A stretch of DNA of 64,000 nt from Streptomyces sp. NBC_01335. GTDB taxonomy: Bacteria; Actinomycetota; Actinomycetes; Streptomycetales; Streptomycetaceae. Positions 1-9,372 of this stretch are shown here, piece after piece (positions within the stretch are counted from its first letter, which is position 1; every line of letters starts with the position of its first letter). The position numbers and the translations under genes were made by a program. A model generated the notes under the pieces. It was not told the origin of the DNA and searched no databases. It saw only the letters and a list, made by a program, of their open reading frames with translations. The stretch is taken from the NCBI RefSeq assembly GCF_035953295.1, contig NZ_CP108370.1, positions 1,426,001 through 1,490,000 on the forward strand, read 5' to 3'.

Positions 1-64
1 TGCCGGCGCCCGCGAGCACGAGACCACCGGTGACAGCCGCAGCGGCGGCAATCTTCTTGATCAT
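1..64 (-). CDS. Short chaplin, ChpH-like (5' part only)
   Basis: The first 21 codons read MIKKIAAAAAVTGGLVLAGAG and then run off the left edge. A strong ribosome binding site (AGGAGGAAC) sits just before the ATG. Lysines followed by an Ala/Gly/Leu-rich core make a Sec signal peptide that closely resembles the signal peptide of the short chaplin ChpH. Chaplins are secreted, amyloid-forming surface proteins that coat aerial hyphae. The mature chaplin domain, with its two cysteines, lies outside the window, so the assignment rests on the signal peptide alone. A rodlin or another small secreted protein is the alternative. Confidence 0.7.
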   Translation of the reverse strand, partial: MIKKIAAAAAVTGGLVLAGAG

Positions 65-227
65 TGTTCCTCCTCGTTGGAAATGCGGTCCCAGCCGCGG
101 ACCGCATCACCTGTAACGAGGAGAAAATCAGGGGGCTACGAGCCCAACCCCCCTTTCACTCTTTCCGGTGAGGTACGGACAGGCGGGCGAATTACGTCAC
201 CGGGGGGCGGACGTGCGGAGTGCCGGC

Positions 228-1571
228 TCAGCTGTGGTCGATGAACCGGTCCAGCACCCGTACGCCGAACTGCAGGCCGTCCACCGGTACGCGCTCGTCC
301 ACACCGTGGAACATGCCGGCGAAGTCGAGCTCCGGCGGCAGCTTGAGCGGCGCGAAGCCGAATCCCCGGATGCCCAGGTCGTCGAAGGACTTGGCGTCCG
401 TACCGGCCGACAGCATGTACGGCACGGCCCGCGCGATCGGGTCCTCGGCCACCAGGGCCTTCTGCATGGCGTCCACGAGGGCGCCGTCGAAGGTCGTCTC
501 CAGCGCCTTGTCCGCGTGCACGTCCTCGCGCCGCACGTTCGGGCCGAGGATCCGGTCGATGTCGGCGAGGAACTCCTCCTCGTACCCCGGCAGGAAGCGG
601 GCGTCCACGTGGGCCGTCGCCTGGCCGGGGATGACGTTGACCTTGTAGCCCGCGCCGAGCTGCGTCGGGTTGGCGGTGTTGCGCAGGGAGGCACCGATGA
701 GCTTGGCGATGCCGCCCAGCTTGGCGAGGGTCTCCTCCATGTTCTCCGGGTCCAGCTCGGTGCCCAGGGCGTCCGAGAGCTCGTCCAGGAAGTGGCGCAG
801 GGTCTTGGTGACCCGGACCGGGAACTGGTGGCGTCCGAGCCGGCCGACCGCCTCGGACAGCTCGGTGATGGCGTTGTCCTTGTGGATCATCGAACCGTGC
901 CCGGCGGTGCCGTCCACGGTCAGCTTCATCCAGTGCATGCCCTTCTGGGCCGTCTCCACCAGGTAGAGGCGCAGCTGCTCGTTGACCGTCAGCGAGAAGC
1001 CTCCGACCTCGCTGATGGCCTCGGTGACGCCCTCGAAGAGTCCCGGGTGGTTGTCGACGAGGTAGCGGGCGCCGTACGTGCCGCCGGCCTCCTCGTCCGC
1101 GAGGAACGCCAGCACGATGTCGCGCGGGGGCTTGCGGCCGCTGCGCATCCGCTCACGGATGACCGCGAGCGTCATGGCGTCCATGTCCTTCATGTCGACC
1201 GCGCCGCGTCCCCAGACACAGCCGTCCGCGATCTCGCCGGAGAACGGGTCGTGGGTCCAGTCGGCCGCGTTGGCCGGGACGACGTCCGTGTGCCCGTGGA
1301 TGAGGAGCGCGGGCCGCGAGGGGTCCTCGCCCTCGATCCGGGCCACGGTCGACGCGCGGCCCTTGTGCGATTCGAAGATCTGCGGTTCCAGCCCGACCTC
1401 GGCGAGCTTCTCCGCGACGTACTCCGCGGCGAGCCGCTCGCCGGGGCCGGAGTGGTCCCCGTAGTTGCTGGTGTCGATCCGGATCAGCTCACGACAGAGG
1501 TCCACGACCTCGTTCTCGGCGTTGCCGGTCTTCCCGGACGGACCTGCCTGGGAGGCGCTGCTCTCGCTCAC
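228..1571 (-). CDS. M20/M25/M40 family metallopeptidase
   Basis: This 447-residue cytoplasmic metallo-aminoacylase/dipeptidase-type enzyme carries the M20 metal-site motif HGHTDVVP, then WGRGAVDMKDM with the bridging Asp, then the catalytic base in LADEEAGGTYG. GTAGHGS matches the lid/dimerisation region. I place the start at a GTG (MSESSASQ) preceded by GGAAGG seven bases upstream; an ATG 29 codons further up has no visible ribosome binding site and encodes an Arg/Gly-rich tail atypical of the family. Length fits M20 enzymes. The substrate cannot be read from sequence. It is oriented toward the chaplin gene with about 160 bases between them, so co-transcription is not obvious. Confidence 0.9.
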   Translation of the reverse strand: MSESSASQAGPSGKTGNAENEVVDLCRELIRIDTSNYGDHSGPGERLAAEYVAEKLAEVGLEPQIFESHKGRASTVARIEGEDPSRPALLIHGHTDVVPANAADWTHDPFSGEIADGCVWGRGAVDMKDMDAMTLAVIRERMRSGRKPPRDIVLAFLADEEAGGTYGARYLVDNHPGLFEGVTEAISEVGGFSLTVNEQLRLYLVETAQKGMHWMKLTVDGTAGHGSMIHKDNAITELSEAVGRLGRHQFPVRVTKTLRHFLDELSDALGTELDPENMEETLAKLGGIAKLIGASLRNTANPTQLGAGYKVNVIPGQATAHVDARFLPGYEEEFLADIDRILGPNVRREDVHADKALETTFDGALVDAMQKALVAEDPIARAVPYMLSAGTDAKSFDDLGIRGFGFAPLKLPPELDFAGMFHGVDERVPVDGLQFGVRVLDRFIDHS

Positions 1572-1831
1572 ACTGATTCCTTCCACTGTCACGGTGGTGC
1601 TCCCCCTCATCCTCGCGCGCCCGCCCCGCCGAGCCCAAGGCCGTCCCCCCGACGACATGCGCCCGTCACACAGGCCCGCCCCACGGACGGGAGCGGAGGC
1701 GGCACGCGGGCGCCGGAGGGGTGGGCCGGAGGGGTGGATCCGGGGGGTGATCGAGAGCCCCCGAATGTTTGGTATTGTTTTCCACGTCGGAACGGGACAG
1801 GAACAACGGCCCCGAGAACGACAGACACCTT

Positions 1832-1919
1832 GTCCGGGTGGCGGAATGGCAGACGCGCTAGCTTGAGGTGCTAGTGCCCTTTATCGGGCGTGGGGGTTCA
1901 AGTCCCCCCTCGGACACCA
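1832..1919 (+). tRNA. tRNA-Leu (anticodon GAG)
   Basis: A class II tRNA can be folded directly. The acceptor GTCCGGG pairs with CTCGGAC, with one G-U pair. The anticodon stem CTAGC/GCTAG encloses loop TTGAGGT, giving anticodon GAG, which reads CUC and CUU leucine codons. A long variable arm (TGCCC-TTTA-GGGCG) is typical of Leu. The T arm is GGGGG-TTCAAGT-CCCCC. Discriminator A and CCA are encoded. A strong hairpin follows after 14 bases. Confidence 0.96.
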
Positions 1920-1933
1920 AGGTCGACCGACCA

Positions 1934-1980
1934 GACGGAGCCGGTCAAAGCGACAGTTGGTCGCTTTGACCGGCTCCGTC
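1934..1980 (+). terminator. Strong hairpin after tRNA-Leu
   Basis: A perfect 20-bp stem (GACGGAGCCGGTCAAAGCGA and its complement) with a 7-base loop lies just past the tRNA 3' end. It has no U tract, which is usual for streptomycete intrinsic terminators. It most likely ends the tRNA transcript. Confidence 0.8.
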
Positions 1981-2773
1981 GTCGTGTCGGCGTGGGGGAG
2001 GTCGCTGCGGTCCGCGCACACGGTGGGTGTGGCGCCTGGGGATGGCGGGGTTCGCCCCCGCCATGGATCCCCAGACCTGTGTACCCATGGGTCGGCCGAG
2101 CTGCCGACAGGCACGAGACGCCAGAATCCGCCCGGAGGGCGATCGGATTTACCCGAGGGCGACTCCGCCGGCGCCAAGGTGCCCGGCCAATGCGGGGGGC
2201 CGTCTTCTACGGCGGGGATGCCAACCTTCCAGAGGCCACCGGCGGGAGCCTCGCCCCGCGCACTCGTCAAGCTCGACATCAGCAGTTCCGTGCCACCGCC
2301 CGTCGGGAACTCCTCGTCCCGACTCCGAGCGCGCTGTGAAGTGTGGCGTAGTTTCGGGCCGTCGCCCCGGCCCGTGCCGTTGTGTTCCCGCGAGCGGAGC
2401 CGTGACGCACGCGGGGCGACGTCGTCCGGGTCCGACGTGGCGGGACCGATCGAGACGCGGCGGCTTCCGATTCTCCCGCACGGAAAGCGGGTCCACCGCC
2501 GGCGTCTCACGCGCGTATCCGCGGAGTGCCTCCGCCGGAACCGACCGCGTGGCGCGAGACACTCCGCAACGGGCTCGGGCCCCTGCGGCGCGCCCTGCGG
2601 GAAGGGTGGGTGGGGAGGCACGGCTTTTCCCGGGGATGGTGCGGCCTGCCCGGCGCCGCTGCCCTTGTCCTCTCGTGTGCGGCATGCCCATGAGTCACGT
2701 CCCTCACGGGCGGAACCATTCCCGAACGAACGAGTGCCCGCCCGGGTCGCCCTCCCGAGGCTGCTGTATCCCG
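1981..2773. other. Gene-free stretch between tRNA-Leu and IS remnants
   Basis: Long overlapping frames exist on both strands, but none has a recognisable domain, a ribosome binding site or a third-position GC pattern different from the other frames. I see no gene here. Its position, directly downstream of a tRNA and next to transposase remnants, fits decayed inserted DNA, but nothing in the bases proves this. Confidence 0.5.
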
Positions 2774-3478
2774 TCAAGCCGCTTGAACAAGTTCCTCGAT
2801 GCTTCTGGTCTTGGTCGCGGTGCGGTCAGTCCGTTCGAGGGTCTTGAAGATCGAGCGACAAATGGCGCGCTTGAGGCATCGCTGTGCGTCGCGAGGGGTC
2901 TTTCCCTCGGTGATTCGACGGGCGACGTACGCCTTCGTGGCGGGGTCGAGCCGCATGCGGATCAGGGTGATCGTGTGCATGGCGTGGTTGAGCTGCCGGT
3001 CTTCACTCCGGTTGAGCCGGTGCCGGTTGACGAGCCCAGAGGAGGCAGGGATTGGTGAGACGCTGGCGAAGGACGCAAAGGCGGTTTCCGAGCGGAACCG
3101 GCACTGATGGGACCAACTGACCAGGATCTGAGCCACGGTGATCGGCCCGACCCCGAGCAGGCCGAGGAGCTCTGGGGCGACCTCCCGGATCAGGATGAGG
3201 ATCTCCTTTTCGAGGTCTTGGGCCTCGGCCTGCAGGGCCTGGACGCGCTGGGCGGTGGACCGAAGGGCTCGTGCTGTCATCCCATGCTCAAGGTCCTGGG
3301 CGGGGCGGTCCCGGATCTGGGCACAATGGGCAATCCGTGCTGGGCGCTTGAGTTTCCGCAGCTCGGCGCGGAGGTAGTCGGGCGCGGAGATGATCAGGGC
3401 CTTGAGCTGGTTGATCGCTGTTGTGGAGGCGAGGACTGCGCCCTGACGGGTCGCGAGAAGGAGATCTTCGACAAGCCG
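2774..3478 (-). pseudogene. IS110-family transposase, 3' part (remnant A)
   Basis: About 234 codons are open in one frame, ending at a TGA at 2774. The frame holds the linker helices (STTAINQLKALIISAPDYLR...) and the complete C-terminal Transposase_20 domain, with GVGPITVAQILVSW and the PIPASSG...RHRLNR..DRQLN signature that contains the conserved serine. Reading upstream, the frame meets a TAG at 3479-3481, exactly where remnant B begins. The whole N-terminal DEDD (RuvC-like) domain of roughly 150 residues is missing. It therefore cannot encode an active transposase. Confidence 0.88.
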
Positions 3479-3480
3479 CT

Positions 3481-4574
3481 ACCCAACAGCGAGCCGTCTT
3501 CGACAAACGGTCCGCGAAATTCGGCACCGCCCTGGTAATCGTTGGCCAGCCCGCCTCCATCGGCGCCCTGCCCCTGGCCGTCGCCCGCGACGCCGGCTGC
3601 CGCGTCGCCTACCTGCCGGCCTGGCGATGCGACGGATCGCCGACCTCTACCCCGGCGAGGCCAAGACCGACGCCAAGGACGCGACCGTCATCGCCGACGC
3701 CGCGCGAACCATGCCGCACACCCTGCGCTCGCTCGAACTGACCGACGAGATCACCGCCGAACTGACCGTGCTGACCGGCTTCGACCAGGACCTCGCCGCC
3801 GAGGCCACCCGCACCAGCAACCGGATACGCGGCCTGCTCACCCAGTTCCACCCGTCGCTCGAACGCGTCCTCGGCCCCCGCCTGGACCACCAGGCCGTCA
3901 CCTGGCTCCTGAAGCGCTACGGGTCCCCGGCCGCCCTGCGCAAAGCCGGCCGACGCTGACTCGCCGAGCTGATCCGACCCAAGGCCCCGCGCATGGCCGC
4001 ACGGCTGATCGACGACGTCTTCGATGCCCTGGACGAGCAGACCGTGATCGTTCCCGGCACCGGCACCCTCGACATCGTGGTCCCGTCCCTGGCCCGCTCG
4101 CTCGCCGCCGTCCACGAACAGCGCCGGGCCCTCGAAGCCCAGATCAACACCCTGCTGGAGGCCCACCCTCTTTCCCAGGTCCTGACCTCGATGCCCGACG
4201 TCGGCGTCAGGACCGCCGCAGTCCTGCTGACCACAATCGGCGACGGCACCAACTTCCCCACCGCCGCCCACCTCGCCTCCTACGCCGGCCTCGCCCCGAC
4301 CACCCGACAATCCGGAACCTCGATCCACGGCGAACACACGCCCCGAGGCGGCAACCGCCAGCTCAAACGCGCGATGTTCCTCTCCGCCTTCGCCCGCATG
4401 AACGCCGATCCCGCCTCCCGGACCCACTACGACAAGCAACGAGACCGCGGAAAAACCCACACCCAAGCCCTCCTCCAACTCGCCCGCCAGCGCATCAGCG
4501 TCCTGTTCGCCATGCTCCGAGACGGCACCTTCTACGAATCCCGGACACCGAAGGACATCGAACTCGCCGCATAA
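3481..4574 (+). pseudogene. IS110-family transposase with frameshift and nonsense mutation (remnant B)
   Basis: Three pieces join into one IS110 transposase: ...FDKRSAKFGTALVIVGQPAS to CRVAYLP; then LAMRRIADLYPGEAKTDAKD to LRKAGRR; then LAELIRPKAPRMAARL to the C-terminus at 4574. The first junction needs one extra G near 3618-3620 (family sequence AYLPGLAMRRIADLYPGEAKTD), so a single base was lost. The second is an in-frame TGA at 3957-3959 where the family has Arg, consistent with CGA to TGA. The extreme N-terminus is also missing at 3481. The Transposase_20 motif YAGLAPTTRQSGTS...GNRQLKRAMF is intact. It is a different IS110 lineage from remnant A. Confidence 0.9.
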
Positions 4575-4918
4575 CCCCACCACCCCGAACCACCCCAAAC
4601 CCGACAGGGACGCCTTGACGAACGACATAGAGGCCCCCCACGGAGGCCACCCCGACACGGTCACCACCCAGGCGCTCGGAGTGATTGACCAATCGGTATT
4701 GACTCCTGCAAATGAGTTAACTCCCTTGAAGCACAATGGAGTCGACAAAGGGTTGCACGACCGACCGGTGACGTATTTCACTACGACTTGTCTACATGTT
4801 TCCGCAACTAAAAGGCTCACTTGTCCCAATTTCACGCCTGGACAGTTACTTACATGCTCTCTACAGTCACCTTGACGATCGCTGGGTGATCGTTTGCAGG
4901 GGTGAAAGGGGCGCGGAC
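4575..4918 (+). promoter_or_regulatory. AT-richer leader upstream of the LamG/RHS block
   Basis: About 340 bases hold no supported gene. From about 4680 to 4870 the sequence is clearly less GC-rich than anything else in the window (for example GTATTGACTCCTGCAAATGA). It contains TTGAC hexamers at about 4684 and 4698 and a small inverted repeat, ACGATC (4875-4880) with GATCGT (4888-4893), just before the start codon. It probably contains the promoter for the downstream large genes; the exact -35/-10 pair cannot be chosen by eye. Confidence 0.45.
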
Positions 4919-7900
4919 ATGGGTCGGCGTATGCAGGGGCGGACGGCAGCCGCCAGGTTGACGATGGGGGGCCTGGCGGCAGCGCTACTGGCCTCGATGG
5001 GGGTGCTCCCCGGCGCGGCGACAGCCGCAGCCGTACCAGCCACAGCACTCGCCTCCACCACGTCGGCCGCGGAGGCACCATCGACCGCGGAGTCGCAGAA
5101 TGCGGCGCTGACGAAGGCGGCGGCTCTCGGGCAGAAGGTGGAGATCACCTCGCTGCGGGATGAGACGACCGAGACCTTCGCCACCCCGGACGGGCACCTG
5201 GAGGCAGTTCAGCACCTGCGGCCGGTACGTACCCGGAGCGCCGGTGGCTGGAAGGACATCGACAACACTCTCGTCAAGCAGGCGGACGGTTCGATCACCC
5301 CGAAAGCGGCGGCAGTCGGCATGACTCTGTCGGGTGGCGGCGGCACGCCGCTGATCCAGCTCTCGCAGGCGGGCCGGTCGCTTGCCTACACCTGGCCGAA
5401 GGAACTGCCGACCCCGACGCTGGACGGCGACACTGCGCTGTACGAGGACGTGCTGCCGGACGTGGACCTGCGGGTACGCGCCGACATCGACTCCTTCACG
5501 GAACTGCTGGTGGTCAACACCCCCGAGGCGGCCAAGAACCCCGGTCTGGCGCAGCTCAGGCTGGGAGTGACGGCCGATGGGCTGGCGGTGAAGCAGTCCG
5601 CCGATGGTGGACTGCAGGCTCTGGACGCGACCGGCGGCGGGGTGGCGTTCGCCGCGCCGAAGCCGGTGATGTGGGACTCCGGCACCGTGGCGAGCGCCGC
5701 GGTGGCCAGGCGCGCGGTTACCGACGAACCCGCTGCGAGCGGCACTGCGGACGATCCGGCGAAGGGTCCGACCGACGCCTCGCAGGTGGCACCGATCGGT
5801 CTGGATGTCAGCTCGGACGGCTCGCAGCTGACGCTGACGCCGGATCAGTCGCTGCTGACGTCTTCGGACACGCACTTTCCAGTGTTCATCGACCCACAGA
5901 CGACCACGCCGAAGGCGAACGACTGGACGATGGTGTCGAAGTACTGGGCGTCGTCGCCGCAGTACCACTTCAACGGCGACTCCGATGCCGGTATGGGCTA
6001 CTGCGGTTGGAACTACTGCGCTCCGTACGATACCAAGCGGCTGTTCTACAAGTTCTCCACCGCGAAGTTCGCGGGCAAGACGATCCTGGACGCCACCTTC
6101 GTCGCACACGAGACGTACTCGGCTTCGTGCTCGGCACGGAGTGTGGAGCTGTGGAGAGCGAACGGCTTCACGTCCGGCACCACCTGGAACTCTTCGGCGG
6201 ACCACTGGCAGTCCAAACTGGACACGCAGAGTGTCGCCAAGGGCTATGGCTCCTCCTGCGCCGCTGGCGATGTCGAGTTCGACGCGATGACCGGCGTGAA
6301 GTACGCCGCGAGCCACAACTCGGCCGACACCACATTCGGACTGCGCGCCACCAATGAGGGCGACAACTACGGTTGGAAGCGATTCTCGGACGACGCCTAT
6401 TTGCGCGTGCACTACAACACCCCGCCACCACAGCTCAAGATGTCGCAGCTGACGATGAACCCCGGCGGCTCCTGCCACAAGCCGGAGTCGAAGGTGTCGG
6501 TCAACACCCGTCCGACCCTCATGGCCTCCGACGTCACCGACCCGGATGGCGACTACACGTCGGTGCGTTTCCAGGCGTACTGGGATGCGAACGACGGCAA
6601 GGGCGTCGTGGCGCACTGGACCTCTGCCTGGAGTACGGCGAAGAAGTCCGGCTCGGACTTCTCCGTCCCACTGACCGATCCGCTGCCTGGGAGCAGTCTG
6701 CACCTTCCGACCAACCAGACCCTGGTGTGGGCTGCCCAGTCACGGGATTACGACCAAGGCACGTACTACAGCTCCTCGCCGTGGTCGCAGACCGGTTCAG
6801 CGACCGGCTGCTACTTCGTGTACGACACCACGGCGCCGTCCGCGCCGAAGGTGGTCTCGGGCGACTATCCGGCTGTTGACGACGCCGACCCGAGCGACCC
6901 GACCTATGACGGGGTGGGTCGCTACGGCACCTTCACCGCCGGTCCGGCGGCCACGAACGTGGTCAAGTACTGCTGGGGTATGAACGCCGACCCGGTGTGC
7001 GACAGCACCCACACGGTCACCACCACCAGCGGAGCCGCCCGGCCCATTCAGTACCGTCCCACCCGGGCAGGCACGAACTTCCTGTACGTGCAGGCGGTCA
7101 GCTCTGCCAGCACTGCCTCGGCGCCGGCGACCTACCAGTTCAGGGTCAAGCAGGGACAGCCGGCCCAGGCACAGTGGCAGATGGACGACCGCGCCGGTGC
7201 GACCAGCGCGGCAGGCAGCGCCGGAGATCGCACCCTGGCGGTGCACGGCAGTCCCACATTCGGTGTGGCGGGCAAGGTCGGCAGCGCCATTGGCTTCAAC
7301 GGTACCGATGACTACCTCGCCTCCGACATCCCCACCGTGCACACGGACACGGGATTCTCCGTCGCCGCGTGGGTGAAGCTGGACACGGTGCCGGCCGCGG
7401 GGAACCCCGCGCCGGTCGCCGTGACCCAGCCGGGCAACTACGCCGCGGGCTTCGAGCTGTACTACTCCACCAGTTCCCAGCGCTGGGTGTTCGACCAGTA
7501 CACCGCCGATACCGCGGCAGCCACCCCGGTCCGCGCGATCCAGGCGGACACCGAGACCGGAAAGACCACCGCGGGCACGTGGTACCACCTGGCCGGCACG
7601 TACAGCTCCGCCACCGATCTGTTGTCGCTGTACGTCAACGGCTCCCTGGCCGGCACGGCCACCTTCGCCAACGCCTGGGATGCCCGTCGAGGGCTGCAGA
7701 TCGGCGCCGGCTCGCACTCGGGCGTGGCAGCCAACTTCTTCCCTGGAACCGTCGATGACGTGCGGATCTTCGACAAGCCGCTCACCGCGGCCGACGTCAC
7801 CAACGTCAAGAACCAGGCTCAGTTGGGTGTCGGCCGCCTCTCCCGGGCAGTCTTCCCGCTGGACGAGACGGCCACCGACACCAACGGGAACGCCACAGCC

Positions 7901-9286
7901 GAGGTACACGGCGCCGCCTTGGTCGACAACGCGACCTTCCACGGCACGGTGACCGCAGGCGCGCCCGGCGCGCAGAACAGTGCGGCCACCTTCGACGGCA
8001 CCAGCGGCTACGCCGCCACCCGCTCCCCACACGTCAACAACCAGGCAGGCTACTCGGTCATCGCGTGGGCGAAGCTGTCGTCGAAACCCACCCACGCGGG
8101 CATCATCGCCACCCAGACATCCGCCAGCCGGCCCGGTTTCGAGCTGTACTACTCGGCCAGCTATGGCTGGACGTTCAACAACTATGTGACGGACACGACC
8201 GGTTCGAGTGCCGTCCGCGCCACCCAGGGAGATACCACCCATTCCCCGGCCGGAGAATGGACGCAACTGGTCGGCACCTACGATGCGGTCGCCAACCAGC
8301 TGAGCTTGTACGTCAACGGCGAGCATGTGCAGAGCACCAGCTTCTCCGCCCCGTTCTACGCCGGCGGTCCGGTGCAGATCGGTGCCGGAAACTACGACGG
8401 CGCCCCCAGCTCGTTCTTCCCCGGCCAAATCGACGACGTACGCCTGTACGACCGAGCTCTGTCGGCCGAGGAAGCCGCTGCCCTGTATCAAACCCACACT
8501 GCCGTCGAGGGCCGTTGGAAGCTCGACGGAGCCACTGGCACCCCGGCGGTGTCTCCGGACGATGTGCCCAACGCTGCCGACCAGCACCCGTTGACCCTCG
8601 GCGCCGGGGCGTCCATCGATGCCATCAGCCAGTGGGTCGGCTCCGGAGCGATGGCCCTGTCCGGCACCACCACCGGCTACGCCGCCACCAGCACGTCACC
8701 GGTGGACACCGGGCACAGCTTCACCGTTGGCACATGGGTGACCACAGCCGCCGTGCCGCAGCAACCGGCGACGGTGATGAGCATGGCCGGCGCGAACACC
8801 AACGGCTTCCAGGTGCGCTATGTGCCCGACTCACCCCCGACGGGCGAGACGTTGTCGGTCAATGGACGCTGGCAGTTGGTGATGCCCGGTTCCGACAGCA
8901 CCACCGCGACGAAGGTGTTGGCCGAATCGCCGGCGATCTTGACCCCGGGTGAGTGGCAGCAGCTGTCGGTGGTCTACGACGCCCCGGCCGGCCAGATGCG
9001 TCTGTACGTCAACGGCGAGCAGCTGAGTCTGCCGTGCGAGATGGACGCCAGCGGCGACAAGGTCGATCCCGCCTGCACCGACGTCGTGCCGTTCAACTGG
9101 GCGCCCGTCCCGTTCACGGCGACCAAGGGGTTGCAGCTGGGCCGGGCGAAGACGTCGGCCACCGCGTGGGGCGAGTACTGGCCAGGCGAGATCGACGACG
9201 TATGGGCGCTGCAGGGCGCGGCCAGCGACAACCAGATCGCCGACCTGCGCAGCGGCATCGACCTGGACACCGTCCCTGGCCCCTGA
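4919..9286 (+). CDS. Giant secreted LamG-domain protein
   Basis: The 1455-residue product begins with a long signal peptide (MGRRMQGRTAAARLTMGGLAAALLASMGVL, Ala-rich cleavage region). The ATG at 4919 is chosen because AAAGGGG precedes it and the signal peptide starts there. Residues about 320-500 form a DNRLRE-like beta domain with paired Cys residues (YCGWNYC, SCSARS). Three LamG/concanavalin-like jelly rolls follow at about 750-965, 970-1190 and 1195-1450, each with the pattern FxGxxxYxAxxxxxVxTxxxFSVxAWV...LYVNG...IGAG...FFPGxIDDVRIYDRxL. Such proteins commonly precede RHS proteins in streptomycetes. Likely role: an extracellular binding or scaffold partner for the next gene; the ligand is unknown. 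Confidence 0.85.
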   Translation: MGRRMQGRTAAARLTMGGLAAALLASMGVLPGAATAAAVPATALASTTSAAEAPSTAESQNAALTKAAALGQKVEITSLRDETTETFATPDGHLEAVQHLRPVRTRSAGGWKDIDNTLVKQADGSITPKAAAVGMTLSGGGGTPLIQLSQAGRSLAYTWPKELPTPTLDGDTALYEDVLPDVDLRVRADIDSFTELLVVNTPEAAKNPGLAQLRLGVTADGLAVKQSADGGLQALDATGGGVAFAAPKPVMWDSGTVASAAVARRAVTDEPAASGTADDPAKGPTDASQVAPIGLDVSSDGSQLTLTPDQSLLTSSDTHFPVFIDPQTTTPKANDWTMVSKYWASSPQYHFNGDSDAGMGYCGWNYCAPYDTKRLFYKFSTAKFAGKTILDATFVAHETYSASCSARSVELWRANGFTSGTTWNSSADHWQSKLDTQSVAKGYGSSCAAGDVEFDAMTGVKYAASHNSADTTFGLRATNEGDNYGWKRFSDDAYLRVHYNTPPPQLKMSQLTMNPGGSCHKPESKVSVNTRPTLMASDVTDPDGDYTSVRFQAYWDANDGKGVVAHWTSAWSTAKKSGSDFSVPLTDPLPGSSLHLPTNQTLVWAAQSRDYDQGTYYSSSPWSQTGSATGCYFVYDTTAPSAPKVVSGDYPAVDDADPSDPTYDGVGRYGTFTAGPAATNVVKYCWGMNADPVCDSTHTVTTTSGAARPIQYRPTRAGTNFLYVQAVSSASTASAPATYQFRVKQGQPAQAQWQMDDRAGATSAAGSAGDRTLAVHGSPTFGVAGKVGSAIGFNGTDDYLASDIPTVHTDTGFSVAAWVKLDTVPAAGNPAPVAVTQPGNYAAGFELYYSTSSQRWVFDQYTADTAAATPVRAIQADTETGKTTAGTWYHLAGTYSSATDLLSLYVNGSLAGTATFANAWDARRGLQIGAGSHSGVAANFFPGTVDDVRIFDKPLTAADVTNVKNQAQLGVGRLSRAVFPLDETATDTNGNATAEVHGAALVDNATFHGTVTAGAPGAQNSAATFDGTSGYAATRSPHVNNQAGYSVIAWAKLSSKPTHAGIIATQTSASRPGFELYYSASYGWTFNNYVTDTTGSSAVRATQGDTTHSPAGEWTQLVGTYDAVANQLSLYVNGEHVQSTSFSAPFYAGGPVQIGAGNYDGAPSSFFPGQIDDVRLYDRALSAEEAAALYQTHTAVEGRWKLDGATGTPAVSPDDVPNAADQHPLTLGAGASIDAISQWVGSGAMALSGTTTGYAATSTSPVDTGHSFTVGTWVTTAAVPQQPATVMSMAGANTNGFQVRYVPDSPPTGETLSVNGRWQLVMPGSDSTTATKVLAESPAILTPGEWQQLSVVYDAPAGQMRLYVNGEQLSLPCEMDASGDKVDPACTDVVPFNWAPVPFTATKGLQLGRAKTSATAWGEYWPGEIDDVWALQGAASDNQIADLRSGIDLDTVPGP

Positions 9287-9297
9287 GTAGGCCTCGG

Positions 9298-9335
9298 GGT
9301 GCCCGCGGGCGGAATTCCTTCCGTCCGCGGGCACC
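9298..9335 (+). terminator. Hairpin after the LamG gene
   Basis: GGTGCCCGCGG pairs with CCGCGGGCACC, and the stem continues inward through GCGGAA/TTCCGT (one G-U pair) to a four-base TTCC loop, 17 bp in all. It begins 12 bases past the stop codon and may terminate or attenuate transcription into the RHS gene. Confidence 0.7.
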
Positions 9336-9372
9336 GCTACATCCGCACCACAAACCATCACCCGTAGTAACG

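Larger units (their letters stand above)
2774..4574. mobile_element. Head-to-head pair of truncated IS110-family elements
   Basis: Two unrelated IS110-family transposase remnants point away from each other and meet at about 3480, each lacking its 5' end. This is what a deletion or recombination between the 5' halves of two neighbouring insertion sequences would leave. IS110 elements lack long terminal inverted repeats, so outer ends cannot be fixed from sequence. The unit lies at the left border of the LamG/RHS accessory block. Confidence 0.8.

Noticed and set aside
1957..2847. Long open frames on both strands between tRNA-Leu and the IS remnants
   Set aside because: High GC keeps several frames open; none shows codon bias, a start site or a domain.
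2774..3280. Intact small transposase of 168 residues
   Set aside because: The same frame continues upstream in clear IS110 sequence to a TAG at 3479, so the ATG at 3280 is internal and the gene is truncated.
4615..4875. 86-codon open frame in the LamG leader
   Set aside because: No ribosome binding site, atypical composition and no similarity; it lies in the AT-rich regulatory region.
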